From assembly GCA_002937855.1 (NCBI GenBank), contig PTKS01000011.1, positions 1 to 48,633 of the forward strand: a stretch of 48,633 nt of DNA, given 5' to 3'. The translations under genes were made by a program, and so were the position numbers. Shown here piece after piece: positions 17,303-26,173 of this stretch (position 1 is its first letter; each line of letters starts with the position of its first letter). This stretch comes from Alphaproteobacteria bacterium MarineAlpha5_Bin12. GTDB lineage: Bacteria > Pseudomonadota > Alphaproteobacteria > HIMB59 > GCA-002718135. The notes beneath the pieces were generated by a model. It made no database searches and was not told the DNA's origin. It saw only the letters and a list, made by a program, of their open reading frames with translations.

Positions 17303-19222
17303 TTAATTTTGACTATTAAAAAAACCATAAATCTCTTCCGCTAAATTTTTGTTAATTCCTTTTATTTCGTTTAATTCATCAATACTGGCAGTACTAATTT
17401 TTTTAACACTCCCAAAATGCTCTAAAAGTATTTTTTTTCTTTTTAACCCTATTCCTTGAATTTCATCAAATACTGACTTGATTGATTCTTTAAATCTTCT
17501 TTTTCTATGTGAATTTATTGCAAATCTGTGAGCTTCATCTCTCATTCTTTGTATAAAATGTAATAAGGGATCATTGCCTTTAATAGTTATTTCTTTTTCT
17601 TCTGAATATATTATTTCTCTTCCTGAGTTTCTTTTAATTCCTTTGGCTACTGAAATTAATTTTACTTGATTTCTTTTATGTTTATTGAGAATTTTTTTTG
17701 CTTGATTAAAATGACCCTTACCTCCATCGACAATTATTATATCCGGAGTAGTCCATTCTTCTTGGCTATCAATTCTTAATAATCTTCTATTTAAAACCTC
17801 TTCTAACATATAATAATCATTAGATTTATGACTTTTCTCTTTTAGCATATCAAATTTGATATTAAATTTTCTATAACTTTTGCTTTCAAAACCTTCTTGA
17901 TTTACAACAATCATAACACCTAATGATTGATTTCCAAAAGTATGGCTATTATCATAAATTTCTATTCTATTGGGCAATTGATTTAAATTGAAAAAATTCT
18001 TAAACTTATTTAATAACCTATAATGTTCTTGAAAACTTTGATTCTTTAATTTTATATTTTCAAGCGCATTTTTTTCTGCAAGCTTAATATGTTTTAATTT
18101 CTCTCCTATTTTTGGATTAATTATTTTAACTAAAATTTTATTTTTTTCTGAAAGAACTTTTTGAACATTGTTAAAGGCGCTTGAATCAATATTAACTAAA
18201 ATTTTTGGTGGTGAATCTTTATTTGAATAAAATTGAAATAAAAATGAATCTAAAATTTCAACTTCATTAGAATTTTCATCATGACTTGGGTAAAAGGCTT
18301 TATTTCCATAGTTACTTCCATTTCTATAAAACATCCCAAAAATACAGCTTCTTCCATTCAAAATTTTAATTGCAAATATGTCTATATTTCTTAAGTCTTT
18401 AATATAAACCGATTGATATTTTTGAATTTGTTTTAATGATTTAATTCTATCTCTTAACCTACTTGCTTCTTCGTAGGCTTGATTTTTACTAGCAATATTC
18501 ATTTGATTATTTAATTTTTTTTCAATAAATTTTGTTTTACCTGATAAAAATTTTTTTGCATCATCTATGCTTTCTTTATATTTTTTTTCATTTATTTTTT
18601 TAACACATGGAGCACTGCATCGTTTTATGTCATATAAAATACATGGCCTCGATCTATTTGAAAAAACTCCATCTGAACAACTCCTTAACAGAAATGTTTT
18701 TTGAATTGATAAAAGAGTATAATCAGCTGTTGAGGGAGATACAAATGGACCGTAGTAATTTCCTTTAAATCTTTTTTGCCCACGATACTTTAAAATTCTT
18801 GGAAAAGAGTGCTCTTTATTAATCAATATATATGGAAATGATTTATCGTCTCTTAAAATAATATTAAATTTAGGTTTAACTCTTTTTATTAGAGTGCATT
18901 CTAGTAATAGTGCGTCAATTTCCGAATTTGTTACAGTAAAATTTACCGTTTTTGTTTGACTAACCATTCTTTGTAGCCTTCTAGTCAGGCCGGATTGGTT
19001 AGAATATGTAACAACTCTTTTTCTTAAATTTTTAGCTTTGCCAATATAGAGAATTTCACCCTTTTCATTTTCCATTTGATAAACTCCAGGCTTATATGGA
19101 AAATTTTTAACACTCAATTTTATGATGTCTTTTCCACTTAAATTGGCTTTATAATCTTCTTGATCTTCAACAAAATTAATGTTTCTTGACGTTTCTTTAA
19201 CAATTTTTTGGTTTTTTCCCAT
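17303..19222 (-). CDS. uvrC: excinuclease ABC subunit C
   Basis: A 639-aa UvrC of full length. Domains in order: GIY-YIG nuclease (GVYQMENEKGEILYIGKAKNLRKRV, about 46-70), a cysteine-containing region (CSAPCVKKI), a UVR motif for UvrB binding (ASRLRDRIKSL), an RNase H-like endonuclease domain (RIEIYDNSHTFG... IIVDGGKGHF), and C-terminal tandem helix-hairpin-helix motifs (IQGIGLKRKKILLEHFG, IKGINKNLAEEI). It makes both incisions in nucleotide excision repair. No SOS box is visible upstream, so LexA control is not indicated here. Confidence 0.96.
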   Translation of the reverse strand: MGKNQKIVKETSRNINFVEDQEDYKANLSGKDIIKLSVKNFPYKPGVYQMENEKGEILYIGKAKNLRKRVVTYSNQSGLTRRLQRMVSQTKTVNFTVTNSEIDALLLECTLIKRVKPKFNIILRDDKSFPYILINKEHSFPRILKYRGQKRFKGNYYGPFVSPSTADYTLLSIQKTFLLRSCSDGVFSNRSRPCILYDIKRCSAPCVKKINEKKYKESIDDAKKFLSGKTKFIEKKLNNQMNIASKNQAYEEASRLRDRIKSLKQIQKYQSVYIKDLRNIDIFAIKILNGRSCIFGMFYRNGSNYGNKAFYPSHDENSNEVEILDSFLFQFYSNKDSPPKILVNIDSSAFNNVQKVLSEKNKILVKIINPKIGEKLKHIKLAEKNALENIKLKNQSFQEHYRLLNKFKNFFNLNQLPNRIEIYDNSHTFGNQSLGVMIVVNQEGFESKSYRKFNIKFDMLKEKSHKSNDYYMLEEVLNRRLLRIDSQEEWTTPDIIIVDGGKGHFNQAKKILNKHKRNQVKLISVAKGIKRNSGREIIYSEEKEITIKGNDPLLHFIQRMRDEAHRFAINSHRKRRFKESIKSVFDEIQGIGLKRKKILLEHFGSVKKISTASIDELNEIKGINKNLAEEIYGFFNSQN

Positions 19223-19264
19223 ATATTTAACTATATTTAAAAATAATAATATTATATGTCATCT

Positions 19265-19302
19265 TTGATTTATTTAAACTAAACAATATTTTTATATAGG
19301 GG
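19265..19302 (+). promoter_or_regulatory. putative xsc promoter and ribosome binding site
   Basis: TTGATT (19265-19270) and TATTTT (19287-19292) are separated by 16 bp, followed by an AGGGG Shine-Dalgarno-like sequence at 19298-19302, ten bases before the xsc ATG. The promoter assignment is by consensus only. Confidence 0.4.
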
Positions 19303-19312
19303 TAATTTAACA

Positions 19313-21079
19313 ATGGCAAAAATGACTACTGAAGAAGCTTTTGTGAAAGTTCTTCAAAATCATGGAATAAAAAATGCATTTGGAATAATTGGGTCAGCGT
19401 TTATGCCTATATCGGATCTTTTTCCAAAAGCAGGTATAACTTTTTGGGATGTTGCCCACGAGTCAAATGGAGGTCTCATTGCTGATGGATATACTAGGGC
19501 GACTGGAAATATTGCAATGTGTATAGCTCAAAATGGACCAGGAGTTACTGGTTTTGTAACGCCTATTAAAACAGCTTATTGGAATCATACCCCAATGCTA
19601 TTGGTAACTCCTCAAGCTGCAAACAGAACAATAGGTCAAGGTGGTTTTCAAGAAGTAGAACAAATGAATTTATTTAAAGATATGGTTTGTTATCAAGAAG
19701 AAGTAAGGGATTTTAATAGAGTTGCTGAAGTTTTAAATAGAGTTATTGAAAAGGCAATACGAGGATCAGCCCCTGCTCAAATAAATATACCAAGAGATAT
19801 GTGGACTCAACAAATTGATATTGAAATTCCACAAATAATAAATATTGAAAGATCAGGAGGTGGAGATAAAACAATAAAAAAAGCCGCAGAAATATTATCT
19901 AATGCAAAATTTCCAGTTATTTTGTCTGGAGCAGGTGTAATTTTAGCAGGGGCAATTGATGATTGTAAATTATTAGCTGAAAAACTTGATGCACCAGTAG
20001 CTAGTGGGTATCAACACAATGATAGTTTTCCAGGTAGCCATCCTTTAGCTCTTGGACCTCTAGGATATAATGGCTCTAAAGCTGCAATGGAAATTATTTC
20101 TAAAGCAGATGTTGTTTTAGCTTTAGGAACAAGACTTAATCCATTTTCTACTTTACCAGGTTATGGCATTGATTATTGGCCAAACAAAGCTCAAATCATT
20201 CAGGTAGATATAAATTCTGATCGAATAGGATTAGCAAAAAAAGTTACTGTCGGAATTTGTGGGGATGCAAAAATAGTTGCACAGCAACTCTTAACAAATT
20301 TATCTATAACTGCAGGAGATAATGATAGACAAAAAAGAAAAGATTTAGTGCATAAAACTAAATCGTCATGGCTACAAACACTAACAAGTTTAAATCATGA
20401 AGATGATGATCCTGGAACTTCATGGAATGAAGACTCAAGAAATAGAGAACCTGATAGAATGTCCCCAAGAATAGCTTGGAGAGCAATTCAGGCAGGTTTG
20501 CCTAAAGATGTAATAATTTCGAGTGATATTGGAAACAATTGTGCGATAGGAAATGCCTATCCAATGTTTGAAGAGGGTAGAAAATATTTAGCTCCCGGTT
20601 TGTTCGGACCATGTGGTTATGGTTTTCCAAGCATTATAGGAGCAAAAATTGGTTGTCCGAAAATTCCAGTAGTAGGATTTGCAGGTGATGGTGCCTTTGG
20701 AATTAGTATGAATGAAATGACTTCAATAAATAGAAAAGAATGGCCAAGTATAACAATGGTAGTTTTTAGAAATTATCAATGGGGAGCCGAAAAAAGAAAT
20801 TCTATTTTGTGGTATGACAATAATTTTGTTGGTACGGAGTTAGATACAGAATTAAGCTATGCTAAAATAGCTGAAGCTTGTGGTTTTAAAGGAATTGTAG
20901 TTAAAACAACGGAAGAATTAACTCAAACTTTAATAACAGCATGTAAAGAACAACAAGATGGTGTTACAACCTTTATAGAAGTAATTCTTAATCAAGAATT
21001 AGGAGAGCCATTCAGAAGAGATGCAATGAAAAAGCCAGTTCAAGTTGCGGGAATTAAATCCTCAGATATGAATACATAA
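19313..21079 (+). CDS. xsc: sulfoacetaldehyde acetyltransferase
   Basis: A 588-aa thiamine-diphosphate enzyme of the acetolactate synthase fold, with the Pyr domain (1-180), a central domain (about 185-340) and the PP domain (about 390-560, GDGAFGISMNEM as the ThDP/Mg motif). The N-terminal GIIGSAFMPISDLFPKAGI and VAHESNGGLIADGY segments and the SPRIAWRAIQAGLP region are those of Xsc rather than IlvB. It splits sulfoacetaldehyde with phosphate into acetyl phosphate and sulfite, the entry of taurine or isethionate carbon into central metabolism. No pta, tauABC, tpa or sulfite exporter gene is adjacent. Confidence 0.92.
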   Translation: MAKMTTEEAFVKVLQNHGIKNAFGIIGSAFMPISDLFPKAGITFWDVAHESNGGLIADGYTRATGNIAMCIAQNGPGVTGFVTPIKTAYWNHTPMLLVTPQAANRTIGQGGFQEVEQMNLFKDMVCYQEEVRDFNRVAEVLNRVIEKAIRGSAPAQINIPRDMWTQQIDIEIPQIINIERSGGGDKTIKKAAEILSNAKFPVILSGAGVILAGAIDDCKLLAEKLDAPVASGYQHNDSFPGSHPLALGPLGYNGSKAAMEIISKADVVLALGTRLNPFSTLPGYGIDYWPNKAQIIQVDINSDRIGLAKKVTVGICGDAKIVAQQLLTNLSITAGDNDRQKRKDLVHKTKSSWLQTLTSLNHEDDDPGTSWNEDSRNREPDRMSPRIAWRAIQAGLPKDVIISSDIGNNCAIGNAYPMFEEGRKYLAPGLFGPCGYGFPSIIGAKIGCPKIPVVGFAGDGAFGISMNEMTSINRKEWPSITMVVFRNYQWGAEKRNSILWYDNNFVGTELDTELSYAKIAEACGFKGIVVKTTEELTQTLITACKEQQDGVTTFIEVILNQELGEPFRRDAMKKPVQVAGIKSSDMNT

Positions 21080-21118
21080 TTTTTATTTTTATATAAATAT
21101 TATAAACAAATACAACAT

Positions 21119-21562
21119 ATGACTAATAAGTACGTTTTTTATGATGAATTCAATCCTGATTTAACTCCAAAACAAATGTTAGAATATGGTGTTTTTGGAG
21201 GCAGTTACTTAGGTGATACAATAAATGAATATCCAAAAACTTGGTTTAAAAAGGCAAAATTAAGTAAAACTTTTGATGTAAATTTAAATTGTTTTAAAAT
21301 ACGTTCGGGACAGAGTTTAAAAGAATGGAAAAAAAAGGGATGGATAATGAAAGAAGATCCAAGAGGATGGTTTCAATGGTATTGCAGATATACAATGGGA
21401 AGAAGAATTCCTAAAATAGACAAACTACAAATTTATAGATGGAAAATGTTTGGACCTAGACATATTGGAGGTATAAAAAAAAATTGTAGAAAAAGAGAAT
21501 TAAATTGCAGGAAAAGACAAAGACAGGCTTTATTACAATGGGCTTATGACCCTTTTATTTAA
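21119..21562 (+). CDS. conserved hypothetical protein, uncharacterised Trp/Arg/Cys-rich family
   Basis: 147 aa with no signal peptide or membrane helix. Striking conserved-looking blocks: YDEFNPDLTPKQMLEYGVFG at the N-terminus, SLKEWKKKGWI, a central DPRGWFQWYCRYTMGRRIP, and a C-terminal NCRKRELNCRKRQRQALLQW ending in AYDPFI. From memory, proteins with the same blocks occur in marine bacteria and in some algae, plants and fungi, without an assigned function. The aromatic and basic composition would suit nucleic acid or nucleotide binding, but that is a guess. It lies 40 bases after xsc and converges on the LON-domain gene with a four-base overlap. Confidence 0.75.
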   Translation: MTNKYVFYDEFNPDLTPKQMLEYGVFGGSYLGDTINEYPKTWFKKAKLSKTFDVNLNCFKIRSGQSLKEWKKKGWIMKEDPRGWFQWYCRYTMGRRIPKIDKLQIYRWKMFGPRHIGGIKKNCRKRELNCRKRQRQALLQWAYDPFI

Positions 21563-22188
21563 TTTGCACTTTTAGACTCTATTGATTGATCAGACATTTT
21601 GAATAAATTTAACAATGTTTGAGGTATATCATCAGTATTAGGGCATTCTATGATCATTTGTTTTTCTGCTATAGTAAAAGGGCAAATAGAGGCAAGGGTG
21701 GTTATAAGTAATGTGTTATCTACATTTTGCATTAATTGCCAATCGACTTCTATTTTATTTTTTTGTAAATAATTTTTTACCTCATTTAAAAAAATCTCTT
21801 TATCAAAACAATTCTCAAAATTATTATTAAAATCTTCTTTAAAATCTAGGTAATTAACCTCTAATTTTCTAAATTTTTCTTCTGTATTTATTTCTTGTAC
21901 AAATTTAAATCTTGTTACACCTATTAGGTTAATCAAGTAACGACCATCGTTTGTTTCGCTGTATTGGTTTATTTTACCAAGACACCCGGTCGAATATAAT
22001 TCATCATTTTCACCAGATTTATTATTCTTTTGGATCATACCAATCATTTTTTCATTTTTCATAGCATAATCTATCATACTTAAGTATCTTGGCTCAAAGA
22101 TATTCAAAGGTAGATTTCCTTGAGGCAATAACAATGCTCCATTTAATGGAAAAATCGGAATTATTTTTGGTAAATTATCAATACTCAT
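21559..22188 (-). CDS. LON peptidase substrate-binding (LAN) domain protein
   Basis: A 209-aa protein consisting only of the Lon N-terminal domain, without ATPase or protease parts. The family opening is IIPIFPLNGALLLPQGNLPLNIFEPRYLSMIDYA, followed by IGMIQ and GCLGKINQYSETNDGRYLINLIGVTRFKF. Such stand-alone proteins are common in alphaproteobacteria; the function is unknown but is presumed to be peptide or protein binding. The ATG at 22188 is preceded by a plausible promoter on the minus strand. Confidence 0.88.
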   Translation of the reverse strand: MSIDNLPKIIPIFPLNGALLLPQGNLPLNIFEPRYLSMIDYAMKNEKMIGMIQKNNKSGENDELYSTGCLGKINQYSETNDGRYLINLIGVTRFKFVQEINTEEKFRKLEVNYLDFKEDFNNNFENCFDKEIFLNEVKNYLQKNKIEVDWQLMQNVDNTLLITTLASICPFTIAEKQMIIECPNTDDIPQTLLNLFKMSDQSIESKSAN

Positions 22189-22227
22189 ACTAAAATAAAT
22201 ATAGTTATAATTCTTAACATTAAAAGT

Positions 22228-22256
22228 AAAATATTAAAAAATTATTTAATTGACAA
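22228..22256 (-). promoter_or_regulatory. putative promoter of the LON-domain gene
   Basis: Read on the minus strand, TTGTCA (22251-22256) and TATTTT (22228-22233) are 17 bp apart, about 40 bases upstream of the ATG at 22188. Consensus match only. The same segment contains a plus-strand TTGACA at 22250-22255 facing the DUF3147 gene, but without a good -10. Confidence 0.4.
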
Positions 22257-22289
22257 ACTTTTTATTTTCTTGCAACTAAGAATTCTAAT

Positions 22290-22640
22290 ATGATTTATTT
22301 AATAATCAAAACATTAATATCTGCAATTGTCATTGTACTGGTATCCGAAATAGCAAAAAGATCTACTCTTATGGCAGGATTAATAGCATCTATTCCTTTG
22401 ACTTCATTTCTGGCTTTTATTTGGCTTTATTGGGAAACAAATAATTCACAAAAAGTTATAGATTTATCAAATAGTATAGTTTTAATGATTATACCTTCGT
22501 TAGTTTTTTTCATTATTCTACCTCTAGCTCTAAAATTGAATGTACCTTTTGTATATTCGATGTTAATATCTTTATTTTCCACAGCATTTGTTTATTGGTT
22601 ATATGTTCAATTTTTACAAAAATTTGGAATAAACTTTTAA
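22290..22640 (+). CDS. DUF3147 family membrane protein
   Basis: A 116-aa protein with four hydrophobic helices (about 3-20, 28-48, 61-82, 88-110). The first segment carries SEIAKRSTLMAGLIASIPLTSFLAFIWLYWE, the pattern of DUF3147, a small inner-membrane family of unknown function. It lies 12 bases upstream of the first DMT transporter gene and may be co-transcribed with it. I infer a membrane or transport-related role only from location. Confidence 0.75.
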   Translation: MIYLIIKTLISAIVIVLVSEIAKRSTLMAGLIASIPLTSFLAFIWLYWETNNSQKVIDLSNSIVLMIIPSLVFFIILPLALKLNVPFVYSMLISLFSTAFVYWLYVQFLQKFGINF

Positions 22641-22652
22641 TTTTTTATTCTT

Positions 22653-23513
22653 ATGCCTATAAAGGATATCATAATTGCTATTTCAATACCTTGTTTATGG
22701 GGTTTTGGTTTTGTTATTGCTAAACCTGGGATGGAACAGCTTCCACCTCTTTTAATTAATGGTTTACGCTGGTGGCTTGCTGGTCTGATTTTAGTTTGGT
22801 GGTTCCCAGTACCAAGAAATTTATTAAAAGAAATATTAATACTTTCTTTTGTAGCCTGTACTTTACAGTATGGACTTACATTCTCAGGTTTAAATCTTGT
22901 TGAAGCATCTTCAGCAATAATTATAGTCCAATTTGAAGTTCCTTTTGGAGTTTTGGCCGCATTTCTTATATTAAAAGAAAAGCCACCATTAAAGAATTTA
23001 TTAGGACTGTTAATAGCAGGAGCAGGTTTATTTATATTAACTGGTGCGCCTAATTTGGAAGGGCAATCTCTTGGAATTACATTATTATTGAGTGGAGCAG
23101 CTGTATGGGCTTTAGGACAAATAATAGCCAAATCAATAACTGGAAAAATAAATGGCATTGCTCTAACAGCTTGGGTTGGAATAATGTCAGGTCCTCAATT
23201 AGTATTAGCATCGGCTTTGATAGATGGTAATACAATAAATTACATCACCTCTGCTAATTCTATAGCTTGGCTTATTGTTATATATCAAGCAACTCTTATG
23301 ACAGCTCTCGGATATAGTCTTTGGTATTTCTTATTATCAAAATACCCTGTCAATAAGGTTATGCCAATACACCTTTTACTACCTTTTACAGGTGTTTTAG
23401 CTGCAGTTTTTTTACTTGGAGAGAGACCAGATATAAAAGTTTATTTTGGCGGCATAATAATAATTATAGGTGTCGCAATTATCCTCTATAGTAAATCAGA
23501 AAATAGAGTTTAA
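22653..23513 (+). CDS. EamA/DMT-family transporter
   Basis: A 286-aa protein with about ten transmembrane helices in two EamA repeats (roughly 5-135 and 145-280). Hallmarks: IPCLWGFGFVIAKPGMEQLPPLLINGLRWWLAG in helices 1-2, FEVPFGVLAAFLILKEKPP, and the C-terminal LLPFTGVLAAVFLLGERP. The closest sense is the O-acetylserine/cysteine exporter subgroup (EamA/YdeD), typically exporting amino acids or metabolites. Start ATG at 22653 follows DUF3147 by 12 bases. Substrate unknown. Confidence 0.85.
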   Translation: MPIKDIIIAISIPCLWGFGFVIAKPGMEQLPPLLINGLRWWLAGLILVWWFPVPRNLLKEILILSFVACTLQYGLTFSGLNLVEASSAIIIVQFEVPFGVLAAFLILKEKPPLKNLLGLLIAGAGLFILTGAPNLEGQSLGITLLLSGAAVWALGQIIAKSITGKINGIALTAWVGIMSGPQLVLASALIDGNTINYITSANSIAWLIVIYQATLMTALGYSLWYFLLSKYPVNKVMPIHLLLPFTGVLAAVFLLGERPDIKVYFGGIIIIIGVAIILYSKSENRV

Positions 23514-23522
23514 ATAAATTAT

Positions 23523-24467
23523 ATGTTTAATGACACCCAAAAAGGCATCTTTCTTATAATTCTTGGCATGAGTATTTTTTCTTTTCAAGATGTTTTGATT
23601 AAATATTTATCTACCAATACATCAGTATTCCAAATATTTTTTGTAAGAAGTATAATTGGATTGTTAGTTATAAGTGTTTTTTTATCTTTCACTAAACAAA
23701 AAATTATTTTTAAATCTGAATACCCGATTCTAACTTTGATTCGTGTTATATTATTTTTTTCTGCTTTTTTAGCTTTTTATATTTCTCTTTCAAGATTGAG
23801 TTTAGCTGTAGCAAATTCTTTATTTTTTACTTCACCATTTTTTATCACAATATTTTCAATGATTTTTCTTAAAGAAAAGATCGGGATTAGGCGCTGGGCA
23901 GCAATTATTTGTGGCTTTGTTGGTGTCATTATAATTATGAATCCTAAAATTGATAATCTAAATTTATTTTATCTATTACCTGTTTATTGTGCCCTGGCTT
24001 ATGCACTATCAATGATTATAATTAAATATACTTCAGATAAAGATTCAGTATATTCTCAAATATTTCATTTATATATATCTGCCCTTATTATGAGTAGTTT
24101 AATTAGTTTGTTTATTGGCGATGGAAGTTTAAATATTTACGATGATCCTTCTTTGCAATTTTTATTCAGGGAATGGTATTTAAGTTATAATCAAAATACA
24201 ATTTTTCTTTTTGTAATCGGGATAGCGGGTGCACTTGGTTTTTTTTGTCTTCATCAAGCTTATCGGATTGCTTCACCGCCATCAATAGCACCTTTTGAAT
24301 ATATACTAATATTATGGTCGATTTCACTTGGCTGGGTTGTTTTTGGTGATGTTCCAGATTCAAGAAGTTTCGTTGGGATTACTATAATTATAGGTTCTGG
24401 TTTATATATTTTCTTCAGAGAAAATATAAGAAAAGCCCCTATTTCCACTGAGAAACCTCTTAGATAA
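23523..24467 (+). CDS. EamA/DMT-family transporter
   Basis: A 314-aa second DMT protein with ten hydrophobic helices and two EamA domains (roughly 8-138 and 150-295). The first repeat has ILGMSIFSFQDVLIKYLS and FFVRSIIGLL; the second has APFEYILILWSISLGWVVFGDVPD. It differs clearly from the upstream paralogue and resembles the RhaT/S-adenosylmethionine-uptake-like DMT group. It starts nine bases after the first transporter, so they form an operon. Substrate unknown. Confidence 0.85.
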   Translation: MFNDTQKGIFLIILGMSIFSFQDVLIKYLSTNTSVFQIFFVRSIIGLLVISVFLSFTKQKIIFKSEYPILTLIRVILFFSAFLAFYISLSRLSLAVANSLFFTSPFFITIFSMIFLKEKIGIRRWAAIICGFVGVIIIMNPKIDNLNLFYLLPVYCALAYALSMIIIKYTSDKDSVYSQIFHLYISALIMSSLISLFIGDGSLNIYDDPSLQFLFREWYLSYNQNTIFLFVIGIAGALGFFCLHQAYRIASPPSIAPFEYILILWSISLGWVVFGDVPDSRSFVGITIIIGSGLYIFFRENIRKAPISTEKPLR

Positions 24468-24535
24468 ATATTTAGAATATTCTTTCTTAACATATATGTT
24501 TTTTCCTCTATATCTAATATTAATATATTATTTAT

Positions 24536-24541
24536 AGGAGG
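24536..24541 (+). promoter_or_regulatory. strong Shine-Dalgarno of the ABC binding-protein gene
   Basis: A perfect AGGAGG lies four bases before the ATG at 24546. Most genes in this window have no such sequence, so this one probably marks high translation of the periplasmic binding protein. Confidence 0.75.
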
Positions 24542-24545
24542 AATA

Positions 24546-26126
24546 ATGATTACAAAAAATTTTACAAAAGTATTATTATCACTTTTGTTTATAGGGTTTA
24601 TTTCGCCAGCTTATTCTGAATCAATAAAATGGTCTATGCCAGGCGATTCTTTAACTCTTGATCCTCATGCACAAAATGAAGGTCCAACGCACATGGTTTC
24701 TCGCCAAGTATATGAAGGTTTAGTGACTCCAGGCATTAATATGGAAATACTTCCTCAACTTGCTGAGTCATGGGAAGCAACTAGTGCAGACACTTGGGTT
24801 TTTAATATTCGTAAGGGTGTTAAATTTCATGATGGATCATCTTTAACAGCTAGCGACATTGCTTTTAGTATAAATAGAGCAAAGACTGCTCCTTCTGATA
24901 TGGTGGATTTAATTAAAAGTATTAAATCAGCATCAGCTACTGATGGGCATACCCTTGAAATAAAAACTGAGGGACCAAATCCAATTCTATTAAATCAATT
25001 AACTCAAATATTTGTTATGTCAGAAGCATGGGCAAAAGCAAATGGTTGTGAAGTATCATACAATTGGGATGCTGGAGAAACTTCTTATTGCGCTTCAAAT
25101 GCAAATGGAACCGGACCATTTAAAATTACTTTCAGAGAACAGGATGTAAGAACTGTTTTTGAAAAAAATACTGATTGGTGGGGTGACCATAGTTCACACA
25201 ACTTAGATCAAATTGAATTACTTCCAATTAAAAATGATGCAACAAGAGTTGCAGCACTTCTTTCGGGAGAAATTGATTACACTAATGTTGTACCAGTTCA
25301 AGATATTGAAAGAATCAAATCTTCTTCTGGGCATATTGTAAAAATGACTCCGCAAAATAGAACTATATTCTTTGGTATGGATCAAGGTTCAGCTGAATTA
25401 AATTCTTCTAATGTTAAAGGAAAAAATCCTTTTGCAGATAAAAAAGTTCGGTTAGCAATGTACCATGCTTTAGACATGGATGCTATTAAGGATAAAGTAA
25501 TGAGAGGCCAAAGTGTTCCAGCAGGTATTATCACTGCACCTGGTGTTAATGGTCATACAGCAGAGCGAGATAAAAGATTAGCTTATGATCCTGATCTGTC
25601 AAAAAAACTTTTAGCAGAGGCGGGTTATCCAGACGGATTTGAACTTACTTTAGATTGCCCAAATGATCGCTACATCAATGATGAAGCAATTTGTGTTGCA
25701 GCAATTAGTATGTTCGCAAAAATTGGAGTTAAAGTGAATCTTGATGCTAAAACTAAAAGCCAACACTTTTCAGAAGTAAAAGAGGGTGATGCAAATGGTA
25801 TGACTAGTGACATGTATATGTTAGGTTGGGGTGTTCCAACTTTTGATAGTCATTATGTATACTCTTATTTATTTGAAAGTTCTGGTAGTTGGAATAAAGT
25901 TAATTTCAGCAATGCTAGAGTTGATGAATTAGTTGCATCAATGGGTGTTGAAACAGACTTGGATAAAAGAAATGCTATGATTGCAGAAGCTTGGGATATT
26001 ACTCAAGCTGATGTTACATATCTTCCTTTACATCATCAAGTTGTTAATCAAGCTTCAAAAAGTAATGTCGATGTTCCTATAAGAATGAACAACGAGCCAT
26101 TATTTAGATTTGCTAACGTAAATTAA
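24546..26126 (+). CDS. ABC transporter substrate-binding protein, peptide/nickel/opine family
   Basis: A 526-aa SBP_bac_5 protein. Residues 1-24 form a signal peptide ending in PAYS-ES without a lipobox, so it is a free periplasmic protein. Family features: LTLDPHAQNEGPTHMVSRQVYEGLV, RKGVKFHDGSSLTASDIAFSI, KKVRLAMYHALDMDAI, LLAEAGYPDGFELTL and the C-terminal LPLHHQVVNQASK. It captures an oligopeptide-sized ligand, dipeptide, glutathione or similar, for the importer encoded by the next three genes. Specificity cannot be read from the sequence. It is followed by a strong hairpin. Confidence 0.92.
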   Translation: MITKNFTKVLLSLLFIGFISPAYSESIKWSMPGDSLTLDPHAQNEGPTHMVSRQVYEGLVTPGINMEILPQLAESWEATSADTWVFNIRKGVKFHDGSSLTASDIAFSINRAKTAPSDMVDLIKSIKSASATDGHTLEIKTEGPNPILLNQLTQIFVMSEAWAKANGCEVSYNWDAGETSYCASNANGTGPFKITFREQDVRTVFEKNTDWWGDHSSHNLDQIELLPIKNDATRVAALLSGEIDYTNVVPVQDIERIKSSSGHIVKMTPQNRTIFFGMDQGSAELNSSNVKGKNPFADKKVRLAMYHALDMDAIKDKVMRGQSVPAGIITAPGVNGHTAERDKRLAYDPDLSKKLLAEAGYPDGFELTLDCPNDRYINDEAICVAAISMFAKIGVKVNLDAKTKSQHFSEVKEGDANGMTSDMYMLGWGVPTFDSHYVYSYLFESSGSWNKVNFSNARVDELVASMGVETDLDKRNAMIAEAWDITQADVTYLPLHHQVVNQASKSNVDVPIRMNNEPLFRFANVN

Positions 26127-26138
26127 TTATATTTTAAA

Positions 26139-26164
26139 TTTCTGGCCAGTTTACTGGCCAGAAA
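26139..26164 (+). terminator. intercistronic hairpin between binding protein and permease genes
   Basis: A perfect 11-bp inverted repeat (26139-26149 with 26154-26164, CTGGCCAG core) closes a TTTA loop, 12 bases after the binding-protein stop. It has no following T-run, so it is more likely a 3' end-stabilising or partial-termination structure than a full terminator. It would keep binding-protein mRNA more abundant than permease mRNA. Confidence 0.75.
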
Positions 26165-26173
26165 TAACATCCC

